The notes: generated by a model from the letters alone, not told the origin. A DNA stretch of 64,000 bases from Pseudomonas graminis (GCF_001705435.1 NZ_MDEN01000069.1:496001-560000), one strand, 5' to 3'. Counted from the first letter of the stretch, positions 25,882 to 34,617 are shown. Numbers and translations are program-made.

Positions 25882-25944
25882 ATATTCGTATTCGAAAAAA
25901 TATAGACGTAAACGAACCTTGTCAAAGGTCGAAAGCGAACCTTA
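25882..25944. promoter_or_regulatory. Cluster of candidate GlpR operators upstream of glpK
   Basis: Three sites lie in tandem: 25882-25901 (ATATTCGTATTCGAAAAAAT), a weaker one at 25903-25920, and 25925-25944 (AAGGTCGAAAGCGAACCTTA). All contain the TTCG/CGAA core of GlpR operators. Nothing else is seen in the 298-bp gap between glpK and ybaK. Confidence 0.55.
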
Positions 25945-26068
25945 TCGATGAATGTTCCAAGACGCCGATATTAGTGGATAAGTCCTTCTCGAATGCAGGC
26001 ATTTCGATAACCAATGGCCTAAAGTATCGGCAGCAAACAACAAAGTGTCTGGTTGTCTGGAGCACTGC

Positions 26069-26539
26069 ATGACCCCTGCATTGGATTTACTGAAAAAGGT
26101 TCGCGCCGAACATCGCGTCCACAGTTACGAGCATGATCCCAAGGCCGCATCGTATGGCCTGGAAGCGGCAGAAAAGCTCGATCTGGCCCCCGTTCAGGTG
26201 TTCAAGACGCTGCTGGCCAGCACCGAAAAAGGAGAGCTGCTGGTGGCGGTCGTTCCGGTGGTGGGCTCGCTGGACCTGAAGGCCCTGGCCCATGCCGCCG
26301 GCGCCAAGAAGGCCGAAATGGCTGACCCGGCCGCCGCCCAGCGTGCCACCGGCTATCTACTGGGTGGGATCAGCCCGCTGGGGCAGAAGAAAAGGCTGCG
26401 CACCTTCATTGATGAGTCCGCTCAACCGTTCGCGACGATTTTTGTCAGCGCCGGTCGACGAGGGCTCGAAGTCGAACTGCCCGCCGCCGTACTTGCACAA
26501 CACACCGGTGCGACCTTTGCCCGTATTGGCCGGGAATGA
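26069..26539 (+). CDS. ybaK: Cys-tRNA(Pro) deacylase YbaK
   Basis: A 156-residue trans-editing protein that hydrolyses mischarged Cys-tRNA(Pro). The conserved GGISPLGQKKRLRTFID segment and a Lys-rich substrate face (VFKTLLAS) are present. The start at 26069 follows CTGGAG and gives the usual family length. It is the first gene on the plus strand after the glp cluster. Confidence 0.93.
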   Translation: MTPALDLLKKVRAEHRVHSYEHDPKAASYGLEAAEKLDLAPVQVFKTLLASTEKGELLVAVVPVVGSLDLKALAHAAGAKKAEMADPAAAQRATGYLLGGISPLGQKKRLRTFIDESAQPFATIFVSAGRRGLEVELPAAVLAQHTGATFARIGRE

Positions 26540-26647
26540 CTCTTCGGGTTTGTCAGAAATGCCAGACTCTTTCATGCGGTGACACTGACCGCAGACCCGC
26601 AGCGCCCGGAACGGGTTGCCGCGTTTCTTTACTCGGGGATGCCTTCC

Positions 26648-27436
26648 ATGAAGCTTGAATTCCATCAGGTCGACGCCTTCACCGACCGCCCGTTCTCAGG
26701 CAACCCGGCAATGGTCTACCGCCTGGACGCCTGGCTTTCCGATCAATTGATGCAGCAGATTGCCTCAGAGCACAATCTGTCGGAGACCGCGTTTTTGGTC
26801 CGTGAAGCACCGGGCTGGCACATACGCTGGTTCACCCCGACCCATGAAGTGCCGTTGTGCGGACATGCGACCCTGGCCAGCGCCTTCGTGCTGTTCGAGA
26901 AATACGGCGAGAAGGCCGAGGTGATCCACTTCACTGGCAAATCCGGCGAGTTGAGCGTGAGCCGCGAGGGCAATCGGCTGGTCCTGGACTTTCCGTCCAT
27001 GCCGCCCGCCGAGCAGGGTGTGACGGTGGAAATCGAACGCGCCCTTGGGGTTGCCGTCGTCGACGTGCTGAGCGCTGCGGAATTGCTGGTGGTGCTGGAG
27101 TCCGAGCAGGCCGTTCGCGATTGCAAGCCTGACTTCGCCGCCCTCGCGCGTTTGCCGTGGCCCGGGGTGATCGTGACCGCAAAAGGTGACGGCGAGCGCT
27201 ACGATTTTGTGTCGCGCTACTTTGCGCCGGGCATCGGCATCAATGAAGACCCGGTCACGGGCTCGACGCACTGCAGCCTGATTCCCTACTGGTCGGCCCG
27301 GCTGAACAAGTTCAGCCTGACGGGCTATCAGGCGTCGACGCGGGGAGGGGAGCTGTTCTGCCGGCTTGAGGGGGAGCGCGTGAAAATCGGCGGGCACGCG
27401 ACGCTGGTCGCCAGCGGCGCGTTGATACTGAGTTAG
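26648..27436 (+). CDS. PhzF-family isomerase-like protein
   Basis: A 262-residue protein of the PhzF/diaminopimelate-epimerase fold. FSGNPAMVYRLD, the active-site Glu region (HNLSETAFL), PLCGHATLASAFVLF and DPVTGSTHCSLIPYW are family signatures. The start at 26648 gives the typical MKLEFHQVDAFT opening. No phenazine genes are nearby, so this is one of the common housekeeping homologues of unknown substrate. Confidence 0.88.
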   Translation: MKLEFHQVDAFTDRPFSGNPAMVYRLDAWLSDQLMQQIASEHNLSETAFLVREAPGWHIRWFTPTHEVPLCGHATLASAFVLFEKYGEKAEVIHFTGKSGELSVSREGNRLVLDFPSMPPAEQGVTVEIERALGVAVVDVLSAAELLVVLESEQAVRDCKPDFAALARLPWPGVIVTAKGDGERYDFVSRYFAPGIGINEDPVTGSTHCSLIPYWSARLNKFSLTGYQASTRGGELFCRLEGERVKIGGHATLVASGALILS

Positions 27437-27478
27437 TCGATATCGGGCTGAAAGTGCCTGGTCGAGAACGACAGGCCC

Positions 27479-28576
27479 TCAGACCACCACGTCCCGATGC
27501 ACCGGAACGCTCCGATGCACCGGCACGCTGCCCGAGGCCGGAAACAGCACCAGATGCTCGGCTGACACCGTGAAGCCGACCTGATCACCGGCGCGCAGAT
27601 CCACATGGCTGGGGAACAACGCCTCCAGTTGCGTGCCGGTCGGCAACTGCAGGCGGTACAGGGTCGCCGCGCCCTGAAAATTCAGGCTCGCGACTCGGGC
27701 CTTTATCGGGCCGTCGGGCGCGTAAACAATGTCATCAGGGCGCAGCAGGACATCCATCGGAGTGCCTGGCGCGCCGGCATAGGCGCGATTGCCGCGCAGC
27801 ACACCCAACTCGGTCTGCACCGATTCGGCATCGATCAGTTGCCCGCGAATGAAATAACCCTGACCGACGAAACTGGCGACATAAGGCGTCGCCGGCTCGT
27901 GATAGAGGTTGTAGGGCGTGTCCCACTGCTCCAGCCGACCGTCCTTGAACACGCCGACGTGATCGCTCACGGCAAAGGCTTCTTCCTGGTCGTGGGTCAC
28001 CAGAATCGCGCTGGTGCCCCGGGCCTTGAGAATGTCGCGCACCTCATGGCTCAGGCGCCGCCGCAACTCGCCATCCAGGTTTGAGAACGGTTCATCGAGC
28101 AGCAGCAACTGCGGCTCAGGGGCAAGTGCGCGGGCCAACGCCACACGCTGCTGCTGTCCACCGGAAAGCTCATGGGGATGACGTGTTCCCAGCGCGCCGA
28201 GATTGACCAGCTCCAGCATTTCCTGAACCACCTGCTTCTGGCGCGGATGATTGCGGATGCCGAAGGCGATGTTGTCGGCCACGGTGAGGTGGGGGAACAG
28301 GGCATAGTCCTGAAACACCATGCCGATCCGGCGCTTCTCCGGGGCCAGGGTAAACCCGGGTCGGGAAATGACGTTACCCGCCAGGGTGATCTCGCCCTTG
28401 TGCAACGGTTCGAAACCGGCGATGGCGCGCAAGGTAGTGGTCTTGCCGCAGCCGGAGGAACCCAACAGGCAACCGATGTCGCCGGCGTTCAGGTGCAGAT
28501 TGAGGTGCTGCACCACGCGTTGGTCCTGATAACCGCAGGCGAGGTCATGCAGCGTCAGCAGCAGGGGCTGACTCAT
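27479..28576 (-). CDS. Orphan ABC transporter ATPase (FbpC/PotA type)
   Basis: A 365-residue ABC ATPase: Walker A GSSGCGKTT, signature ELSGGQQQR, Walker B LLLLDEPFSNLD, and a C-terminal TOBE-like domain (about 270-350). The architecture resembles iron(III) or polyamine importers. No permease or binding protein is encoded nearby, so it must pair with distant components. It overlaps argF by 4 bp, suggesting co-expression. The C-terminus carries a tandem duplication (SVPVHR twice). Confidence 0.87.
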   Translation of the reverse strand: MSQPLLLTLHDLACGYQDQRVVQHLNLHLNAGDIGCLLGSSGCGKTTTLRAIAGFEPLHKGEITLAGNVISRPGFTLAPEKRRIGMVFQDYALFPHLTVADNIAFGIRNHPRQKQVVQEMLELVNLGALGTRHPHELSGGQQQRVALARALAPEPQLLLLDEPFSNLDGELRRRLSHEVRDILKARGTSAILVTHDQEEAFAVSDHVGVFKDGRLEQWDTPYNLYHEPATPYVASFVGQGYFIRGQLIDAESVQTELGVLRGNRAYAGAPGTPMDVLLRPDDIVYAPDGPIKARVASLNFQGAATLYRLQLPTGTQLEALFPSHVDLRAGDQVGFTVSAEHLVLFPASGSVPVHRSVPVHRDVVV

Positions 28577-29493
28577 GGGGCAGCGAAGGCAGGAGCGACG
28601 AGGAATTCCAGCAGGGCTTTTTGCGCATGCAGCCGGTTCTCCGCTTGATCCCACGCCACCGAGCGCGGGTCATCCAGCAGGTCCTCGCTGATCTCTTCAC
28701 CACGGTGCGCCGGCAGGCAGTGCATGAAAATCACATCGTCAGCAGCGCGGTCGAGCATCTCGCGAGTGACCTGGAAAGGTTTGAACAGGGCCAGACGCTT
28801 GGCGGCTTCTTCTTCCTGGCCCATGGACGTCCACACATCGGTTGAGACCAGGTGCGCGCCTTTCACCGCTTCGTGGGGATCGCGGATCAACGTCACGCGA
28901 TCGCCCGCCAGAGCCAGGTAATGCGCGCTGGGTTCGTAGCCTTCCGGACACGCAACACGCAACTGAAAGTCGAACTGAATCGCGGCTTCTATATAGCTGT
29001 TGCACATGTTGTTGCCATCGCCGATCCACGCCACGGTCTTGCCCTGAATGGAGCCGCGGTGTTCGAGGAACGTTTGCATGTCGGCCAGCAACTGGCAGGG
29101 GTGAAGGTCATCGGACAGGCCGTTGATCACCGGTACGCGGGAATGGGCGGCGAATTCGGTGAGGTTGCTGTGGGCGAAGGTGCGGATCATCACCGCATCG
29201 ACCATCCGCGACATGACCCGTGCGCCATCGGCAATCGGCTCGCCACGGCCCAGCTGGGTGTCCCGAGGGGAGAGGAAGATGGCCTGGCCGCCCAGCTGGA
29301 TCATCCCGGCTTCGAACGAGACACGGGTCCGGGTCGAGGATTTTTCGAAGATCATTGCCAGGATGCGGCCCTTCAATGGCTCGAAGAGCACGCCTCGATT
29401 TCGCAGGTCCTTCAGCTCAACGCCGCGACGAATCACCCCGACCAGCTCAGCGGGGGTGTAGTCCATCATCGAGAGAAAGTGCCTTGCGCTCAT
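28573..29493 (-). CDS. argF: Ornithine carbamoyltransferase (anabolic)
   Basis: A 306-residue enzyme making citrulline from ornithine and carbamoyl phosphate. SSTRTRVSFEAG binds carbamoyl phosphate, and HCLPAHRGEE holds the catalytic cysteine. Length and sequence agree with the anabolic ArgF of P. aeruginosa, not the catabolic ArcB. The second of two adjacent Met codons is taken as start. A predicted ArgR operator lies about 105 bp upstream. Confidence 0.95.
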   Translation of the reverse strand: MSARHFLSMMDYTPAELVGVIRRGVELKDLRNRGVLFEPLKGRILAMIFEKSSTRTRVSFEAGMIQLGGQAIFLSPRDTQLGRGEPIADGARVMSRMVDAVMIRTFAHSNLTEFAAHSRVPVINGLSDDLHPCQLLADMQTFLEHRGSIQGKTVAWIGDGNNMCNSYIEAAIQFDFQLRVACPEGYEPSAHYLALAGDRVTLIRDPHEAVKGAHLVSTDVWTSMGQEEEAAKRLALFKPFQVTREMLDRAADDVIFMHCLPAHRGEEISEDLLDDPRSVAWDQAENRLHAQKALLEFLVAPAFAAP

Positions 29494-29597
29494 CATTAAC
29501 TACCTTGTCTGCAACAGACCGCAGATCCTCAAAGCCGGGTTTTTCGGAAAAACGGGCGAGACCTGCGGCGAAAGCCGCACGGGGCGACGAATAGGGA

Positions 29598-29639
29598 AGG
29601 CGCGAGGGTATAAGAAAATGTCGCCTGATGCCAAGGCCC
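29598..29639. promoter_or_regulatory. Candidate ArgR operator upstream of argF
   Basis: Two half-sites in direct repeat at 21-bp spacing fit the P. aeruginosa ArgR pattern TGTCGC-N8-AA-N5. The second (29619) is exact; the first (29598, AGGCGC) has 4 of 6 core bases and the AA. Confidence 0.6.
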
Positions 29640-29942
29640 GCCGTGACGGAAAATCGTCGTCGGACGTTCGGTAGCCTGAAAGCGGCGTTAGCAGGACGCT
29701 TTTCATGTAACGAAGTGCTACAGTCATGTTTCTGCGCAGGCCATTCGCCATCGCATTAGTCCTGATCAGACAGCTCGCTTGTAACGCTCTTTGGCGTCGC
29801 CGCGATTACTGCCTGATTCGTAACAGTCGCAAACCACTGTGCAGCCTTATGCGACATGCTTCACGCCGCGGAGACCCGGACGTTTCCTAAACCATCGGCG
29901 TGGGTTATAAAGGCGGCTTATGTCCTCCAAAAGAGGTGGGGA
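29640..29942. other. Intergenic region between argF and a small plus-strand gene
   Basis: No gene is supported on either strand. It should hold the argF promoter on the left and the promoter of the next gene on the right. Confidence 0.5.
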
Positions 29943-30245
29943 ATGGATTCAAAAGAGCAACAACTGACGGAACTACTCGGGCTTACGGCTCGGACCCTTA
30001 CGCACCTCACGGCGTCCATGACGTCGATGTCGTTCGAACTGATGCGCAGCGAAGACGAAGTGACCCGTTCTGCGGGGCGCCGGATGATCGATCGCATGGC
30101 AACCATCAGCGCCGGACTCGACGAACACTGGCGGCTGATCGGCGAACTCACCGGCATCCAGGTGTCTCAGGAACAGATCGAAACGGTTCATGAGGTGCAG
30201 ATGCAGCGCAAGGTGGTTACACCTATCGGTGGCTCTGCTTCCTGA
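29943..30245 (+). CDS. Hypothetical small protein
   Basis: Unrecognised 100-residue, Met- and Thr-rich, apparently all-helical soluble protein (ELLGLTARTLTHLTASMTSM). The start at 29943 is supported by GAGGTGGGG just upstream, while an upstream in-frame extension to 29856 has none. It precedes the oxidoreductase gene by 146 bp, on the same strand. No domain is recognised. Confidence 0.65.
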   Translation: MDSKEQQLTELLGLTARTLTHLTASMTSMSFELMRSEDEVTRSAGRRMIDRMATISAGLDEHWRLIGELTGIQVSQEQIETVHEVQMQRKVVTPIGGSAS

Positions 30246-30391
30246 GTGACACTTCTTTCATCGGGTGAGCTATCGGCTCGCCTGATGCTGCCCGATTCAC
30301 GGCGCTGACATTTCTGGCGCATCGCCCGGACAGGTCCCATAGTTTTGTATCCGCGATCGGCTGATCGCCCTATAAAAACTCGAGACTGGCG

Positions 30392-32500
30392 ATGACCAAG
30401 ACTCTCCACCACCGTGCCTGTCACCTGTGCGAGGCGATTTGCGGCCTCACCCTCGAAACCACCCTTCAGGACGATGCCACCACCCTGATTACCTCGATCA
30501 AGGGCGATGCGCAGGACACCTTCAGTCGCGGGCATATCTGCCCCAAAGCCGTCGCGCTGCAAGACATCCAGAATGACCCCGATCGGCTCCGGCAGCCCAT
30601 GCAGCGTATCGGCAACGACTGGCAGCCGATCGAGTGGCAGGCCGCGTTTGATCTGATCGCCGAGCGCCTGGCCGGCATTCAGGCGCGTCATGGGCAAAAC
30701 GCGGTGGCGGTCTATCAGGGCAACCCCAGCGTGCATAACTATGGGCTGATGACCCACAGCAATTATTTTCTCGGACTGCTGAAAACCCGTAACCGCTACT
30801 CCGCAACCTCTGTGGACCAGTTGCCACACCACCTGACCAGTCATTTGATGTACGGCCACGGCCTGCTGCTGCCCATCGCCGACATTGACCACACCGATTT
30901 CATGCTCATCCTCGGCGGTAATCCGCTGGCGTCCAACGGCAGCATCATGACTGTGCCCGACGTCGAGAAGCGTCTGAAGGCGATCCAGGCCCGCGGCGGC
31001 AAAGTCGTTGTGGTCGATCCGCGCCGCAGCGAAACCGCAGCAATAGCCGACCAGCACCTGTTCATTCGCCCGGGCGGGGATGCGGCGTTTCTGTTCGGCT
31101 TGTTGCACACCTTGTTTGCCGAAGGCCTGACCCGCGACAGCCATCTTGCCGTGGATGGCCTGGAGGACGTCCGCGCGGCCGTCAGCGAGATGACCGCCGA
31201 CGCCATGAGCCCTCGATGCGGCGTGCCTGCCGAGCAGATCAGGCGGCTCGCACGGGACTTCGCCGCCGCCGAACGCGGCGTGTGCTACGGGCGCATGGGC
31301 ATTTCCACCCAGGCGTTCGGCACGCTGTGCCACTGGCTGGTGCAACTGATCAACCTGGTCACCGGCAATCTCGATCGGCCAGGCGGTGCGCTGTGCACCG
31401 AGCCGGCGCTGGACTTGGTGGCATCGACCTCCGGCGGCAGCTTCAATCGCTGGCAGAGCCGCGTCTCGCGACTGCCGGAATACGGTGGCGAGCTGCCGGT
31501 TTCTGCGCTGGCCGAGGAAATGCTGACCCCGGGGGAGGGCCAGATCAAGGCGCTGATTACCGTGGCGGGCAACCCGGTGTTGTCGACACCGAACGGCCGT
31601 CAGCTTGACACCGCCCTTGAAGGGCTGCAGTTCATGGTCAGCGTCGATTTGTACATCAACGAAACCACACGGCACGCGGACCTCATCCTGCCGTCGACGT
31701 CTGCGCTGGAAAATGACCACTACGACACCACGTTCAACATGTTCGCCGTGCGCAACGTCACCCGGTTCAACCGTGCGATTCTTGCCAAGCCCGAGGGAGC
31801 GCTGCACGACTGGGAAATCTTCGTCGGCCTCGCCCAGGCGTTCGCACTGAAAACCGGGCGCGAATTGAAACCGACGATGCCGCCTGCGCAGATGGTCGAT
31901 CGCGGTCTGCGGGCCGGGCTGTATGGTGATGCTTCGCCGCTCAAATTGTCGCTGGAGACACTCGCGCAGTACCCCCACGGCCTGGACCTGGGGCCGCTCA
32001 AGCCCAACCTCGCCAAGCGTCTTAAAACCGTCAACCAGCGGGTACAGGCCGCCCCGCCCGTGATTCTCGCTGACCTGGCCCGTTTTGCCGGGGAGCCTGC
32101 GCCCCAGGCCGGTGGCCTGATGCTCATCGGTCGGCGCCACGTCCGCAGCAATAATTCATGGATGCACAACTTCCATCGTCTGGTGAAAGGCAAACCGCGG
32201 CATCAGTTGTTGATGCACCCCGACGACTTGCTCAGCCGAGGGTTGATGGACGGACAGCGGGTCAGGGTCAGTTCGCGGGTCGGCGTCATTGAGGTAGAAG
32301 TGATGGGCAGCATCGAGATGATGCCCGGCGTCGTAAGCCTGCCCCACGGCTGGGGCCACGGTCGTCCGGGCGTGAGAATGGACATCGCGACGGCTCAGCC
32401 AGGTGAGAGCGCCAATGATCTGACTGACGAGCGGGCACTGGACGGGATTTCCGGGAACGCCGTGCTCAACGGAGTGCCAGTGACCGTGGCAGCGGCATGA
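30392..32500 (+). CDS. Molybdopterin-dependent oxidoreductase
   Basis: A 702-residue single-subunit member of the DMSO reductase superfamily (bis-MGD). The N-terminus carries a 4Fe-4S motif (CHLCEAICGL followed by GHICPKA). LILGGNPLASNGS and VVVDPRRSETA belong to the cofactor-binding domains, and the C-terminal domain begins near residue 570. No signal peptide, electron-transfer subunit or molybdenum gene lies beside it. P. aeruginosa has a similar gene beside grxD. The substrate is unknown. Confidence 0.85.
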   Translation: MTKTLHHRACHLCEAICGLTLETTLQDDATTLITSIKGDAQDTFSRGHICPKAVALQDIQNDPDRLRQPMQRIGNDWQPIEWQAAFDLIAERLAGIQARHGQNAVAVYQGNPSVHNYGLMTHSNYFLGLLKTRNRYSATSVDQLPHHLTSHLMYGHGLLLPIADIDHTDFMLILGGNPLASNGSIMTVPDVEKRLKAIQARGGKVVVVDPRRSETAAIADQHLFIRPGGDAAFLFGLLHTLFAEGLTRDSHLAVDGLEDVRAAVSEMTADAMSPRCGVPAEQIRRLARDFAAAERGVCYGRMGISTQAFGTLCHWLVQLINLVTGNLDRPGGALCTEPALDLVASTSGGSFNRWQSRVSRLPEYGGELPVSALAEEMLTPGEGQIKALITVAGNPVLSTPNGRQLDTALEGLQFMVSVDLYINETTRHADLILPSTSALENDHYDTTFNMFAVRNVTRFNRAILAKPEGALHDWEIFVGLAQAFALKTGRELKPTMPPAQMVDRGLRAGLYGDASPLKLSLETLAQYPHGLDLGPLKPNLAKRLKTVNQRVQAAPPVILADLARFAGEPAPQAGGLMLIGRRHVRSNNSWMHNFHRLVKGKPRHQLLMHPDDLLSRGLMDGQRVRVSSRVGVIEVEVMGSIEMMPGVVSLPHGWGHGRPGVRMDIATAQPGESANDLTDERALDGISGNAVLNGVPVTVAAA

Positions 32501-32616
32501 CGGCCATCATTTCCCGAGAAGCCGCCATGGCCAAGACCAAGCGTTATGCTCGGGAATCGTTTAGAATGCGCCACCGTGTCGACACATACAGTCGTAAAGT
32601 TTAGCCGAGGTGCTCC

Positions 32617-32946
32617 ATGGATATTATCGAAACGATCAAAGACCAGATTGCCAGCAACACCGTTCTGCTCTACATGAAAGGTGCTCCGAATGCCCCGCAG
32701 TGTGGCTTTTCGGCCAAGGCTTCTCAGGCACTGATGGCGTGTGGCGAAAAGTTCGCGTACGTCGATATCCTGCAGAACCCGGAAATCCGCGCCAACCTGC
32801 CAAAGTACGCCAACTGGCCAACCTTCCCACAGCTGTGGGTCGGTGGTGAGCTGGTCGGCGGTAGCGACATCATCACTGAGATGCAGGCTGACGGTTCGCT
32901 GCAGAAACTGGTGAAAGATGCTGTTGCGAAAAACGCCACTGCCTGA
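32617..32946 (+). CDS. grxD: Monothiol glutaredoxin GrxD
   Basis: A 109-residue monothiol glutaredoxin with the CGFS active site (APQCGFSAKASQAL, about residue 29), which coordinates and transfers 2Fe-2S clusters. WPTFPQLWVGGELVGGSDI is the glutathione-binding part. It neighbours bfr and bfd, so the whole segment serves iron handling. Confidence 0.95.
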   Translation: MDIIETIKDQIASNTVLLYMKGAPNAPQCGFSAKASQALMACGEKFAYVDILQNPEIRANLPKYANWPTFPQLWVGGELVGGSDIITEMQADGSLQKLVKDAVAKNATA

Positions 32947-32960
32947 TTTTCGGCAGTCGT

Positions 32961-33000
32961 AAAAAAGCCCCGCTCTCTGCCGAGACGCGGGGCTTTTTAT
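32961..33000. terminator. Bidirectional terminator between grxD and bfr
   Basis: AAAAAGCCCCGC and GCGGGGCTTTTT form a GC-rich stem flanked by A and T runs, ending both convergent genes. Confidence 0.9.
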
Positions 33001-33032
33001 TGGGCGGTCTTGTTGGGAGGCAGGGACGAGAA

Positions 33033-33509
33033 TCAGTCCTCTTCGCCCATTTGAGACTGCAGGTAGTTCTCGATGCCGACCTTGTCGATCAGGCCCAGCT
33101 GGGTTTCCAGCCAGTCGATGTGTTCTTCTTCCGATTCCAGAATGTCTTCCAGCATCTCGCGGCTGCCGAAGTCACCGACGGTTTCGCAGTGGGCGATGGC
33201 GGCTTTCAGATCGGCGTGGCCCTTGCGCTCGATACGCAGGTCACACTCCAGCATTTCCTTGGTGTGTTCGCCGATCAGGATCTTGCCCAGGTCTTGCAGG
33301 TTCGGGAGGCCTTCCAGAAACAGGATGCGCTTGATCAGTTTGTCAGCGTGTTTCATCTCGTCGATGGATTCGTGGTACTCGTGTTTGCCCAACTTGTTCA
33401 GGCCCCAGTCTTCGTACATGCGCGCATGCAGGAAGTACTGATTGATCGCGACCAGCTCGTTACCGAGGATCTTGTTGAGATGCTGGATGACTGTGATGTC
33501 GCCTTTCAT
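33033..33509 (-). CDS. bfr: Bacterioferritin
   Basis: A 158-residue four-helix ferritin-like subunit storing iron, with a haem-binding Met (KHADKLIKR region, position about 52) and di-iron ligands (NELVAINQYFLHARMYEDWG). It corresponds to P. aeruginosa BfrB. It is followed on the other side by bfd, whose product reduces and releases the stored iron. Confidence 0.94.
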   Translation of the reverse strand: MKGDITVIQHLNKILGNELVAINQYFLHARMYEDWGLNKLGKHEYHESIDEMKHADKLIKRILFLEGLPNLQDLGKILIGEHTKEMLECDLRIERKGHADLKAAIAHCETVGDFGSREMLEDILESEEEHIDWLETQLGLIDKVGIENYLQSQMGEED

Positions 33510-33669
33510 GATCGGGTCCTGTCGAAGGTATAGGTAATACAGGCGGCAAGTCTGAGCCCCCTCTATAACTCTGTCAAACCTAAGTTATTGAATAATAAGT
33601 GAAAATAAATAGGAATAAGAATGTTTGTGTTCCGCATCTTGTCGCTAAGCGATTGAATTAAAGGCATAA

Positions 33670-33692
33670 AAAAACCGGACAGTGTCCGGTTT
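33670..33692 (-). terminator. Terminator after bfd
   Basis: AAAACCGGACAGTGTCCGGTTTT is a perfect inverted repeat. On the minus strand the stem is followed by a run of T residues. Confidence 0.85.
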
Positions 33693-33709
33693 TGTTTGAA
33701 TGCGATTAT

Positions 33710-33928
33710 TCAGGCAGCTGAAAATTCTGCAGGATAGGCGAGGGCGGCGTGGCTGGTTTGCAGCTCGGTCAGGGTTTCACGCACCACTTCCTTGGCCAGG
33801 CAGGCACATTTCCCACACTTGCTGGCGACACCGAGGGTCTCGCGGACGTCACGATAGCTGCAGCATCCTTCCATGATTGCTTCACGGATTTGTCCGTCGG
33901 TAACACCTTGGCAGAGGCAGACATACAT
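33710..33928 (-). CDS. bfd: Bacterioferritin-associated ferredoxin
   Basis: A 72-residue 2Fe-2S ferredoxin with the CxC and CxxC ligands (MYVCLCQGV at the start, CGKCACL in the middle). It binds bacterioferritin and delivers electrons to mobilise iron. A likely Fur box lies upstream, as expected for induction under iron shortage. Confidence 0.94.
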   Translation of the reverse strand: MYVCLCQGVTDGQIREAIMEGCCSYRDVRETLGVASKCGKCACLAKEVVRETLTELQTSHAALAYPAEFSAA

Positions 33929-33968
33929 ATAAGAAACCGTCGCTGAGTGATTGGCTCAATGCGATGGA

Positions 33969-33995
33969 TACTAATGTTAATGAGAATGCTTGTCA
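33969..33995. promoter_or_regulatory. Candidate Fur box upstream of bfd
   Basis: On the minus strand the region reads CATTCTCATTAACATTAG, close to the repeated NATWAT pattern of Pseudomonas Fur boxes, about 40-65 bp upstream of bfd. Confidence 0.6.
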
Positions 33996-34099
33996 AAACT
34001 ACTCAGGCTTGTTCGCGTGGCTACCGATGAGTGGTCAGCTGCTGCGATAGGCATGATCGCTTGCGAGGGTTGTGTGTGTATCCATTATCGGTGGTGGTG

Positions 34100-34467
34100 C
34101 TGATTAAGGTTCCGCCCTTACGGCGGGTCACTTTTTCCAACAGCCGAAAAAGTAACCAAAAAGGCCGTGCTCCTGGTTGGGCCCTTCCTTCGTCAGGGTT
34201 CCTTCACTCCGGTCTCGCTCCGTGGGCGCGCGCCGAACGGACATCCATGTCCTGACGGCGCTCTCGCGGCATCCATGCCGCTCGGCCCACTCCGCGAAAC
34301 CTGCGTTCAGCCTGCACCCAAGTCGCGTTCTGCGGTGTCTGGGCTTTTTGCGTATGAAGATCAAAAGCGGATCAAGAGCAGATCAAGAGCTTCCCGACTG
34401 AAGCCGATCCCACGGGTTGTACGCGATGTGCTTTTTAGTGGGACCGGCTTTAGCCGGGAAGGGGCCT
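34100..34467. repeat. Long dispersed intergenic repeat, copy A
   Basis: This stretch matches 59150-59571 over most of its length: shared blocks include CCCTTCCTTCGTC, CACTCCGGTCTCGCTCCGTG, CGCGGCATCCATGCCGCTCG, CCTGCGTTCAGCCTGCACCC and GTGCTTTTTAGTGGGACCGG. The right arm of its large inverted repeat has decayed here. Small ORFs inside are not supported as genes. Confidence 0.8.
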
Positions 34468-34475
34468 GACATCGA

Positions 34476-34522
34476 GGGGACTGATTTATTTACAACGCTT
34501 CACCGTAAATTAATCTGTCCCC
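34476..34522. repeat. Inverted repeat with GGGGAC/GTCCCC arms
   Basis: GGGGACTGATTTATTT and AAATTAATCTGTCCCC form a 16-base imperfect inverted repeat (13 pairs) around a 15-base loop. It follows the long repeat directly. Confidence 0.6.
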
Positions 34523-34570
34523 GGCTATCCACAGCGCAATCACCAGCCGGAAATCCCACCCCAAAAAAAA

Positions 34571-34588
34571 CCGGCCACTTGGGCCGGT
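34571..34588 (-). terminator. Terminator after rnt
   Basis: CCGGCC and GGCCGG form a stem around ACTTGG. On the minus strand a run of eight T residues follows, ending the pyrC-rnt unit. Confidence 0.85.
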
Positions 34589-34617
34589 TCATTCATTCAT
34601 TGCGCAGCAACATCGAC

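Noticed and set aside
30188..32140. A 650-codon open frame on the minus strand
   Set aside because: Antisense shadow of the molybdopterin oxidoreductase, with Gln/His/Arg-rich low-quality translation.
34128..34469. Several 70-100-codon frames inside the long repeat (and its copy near 59.3 kb)
   Set aside because: They are Ser/Arg/Pro-rich, overlap the inverted repeats and vary between the two copies, as expected of translated repeat DNA.
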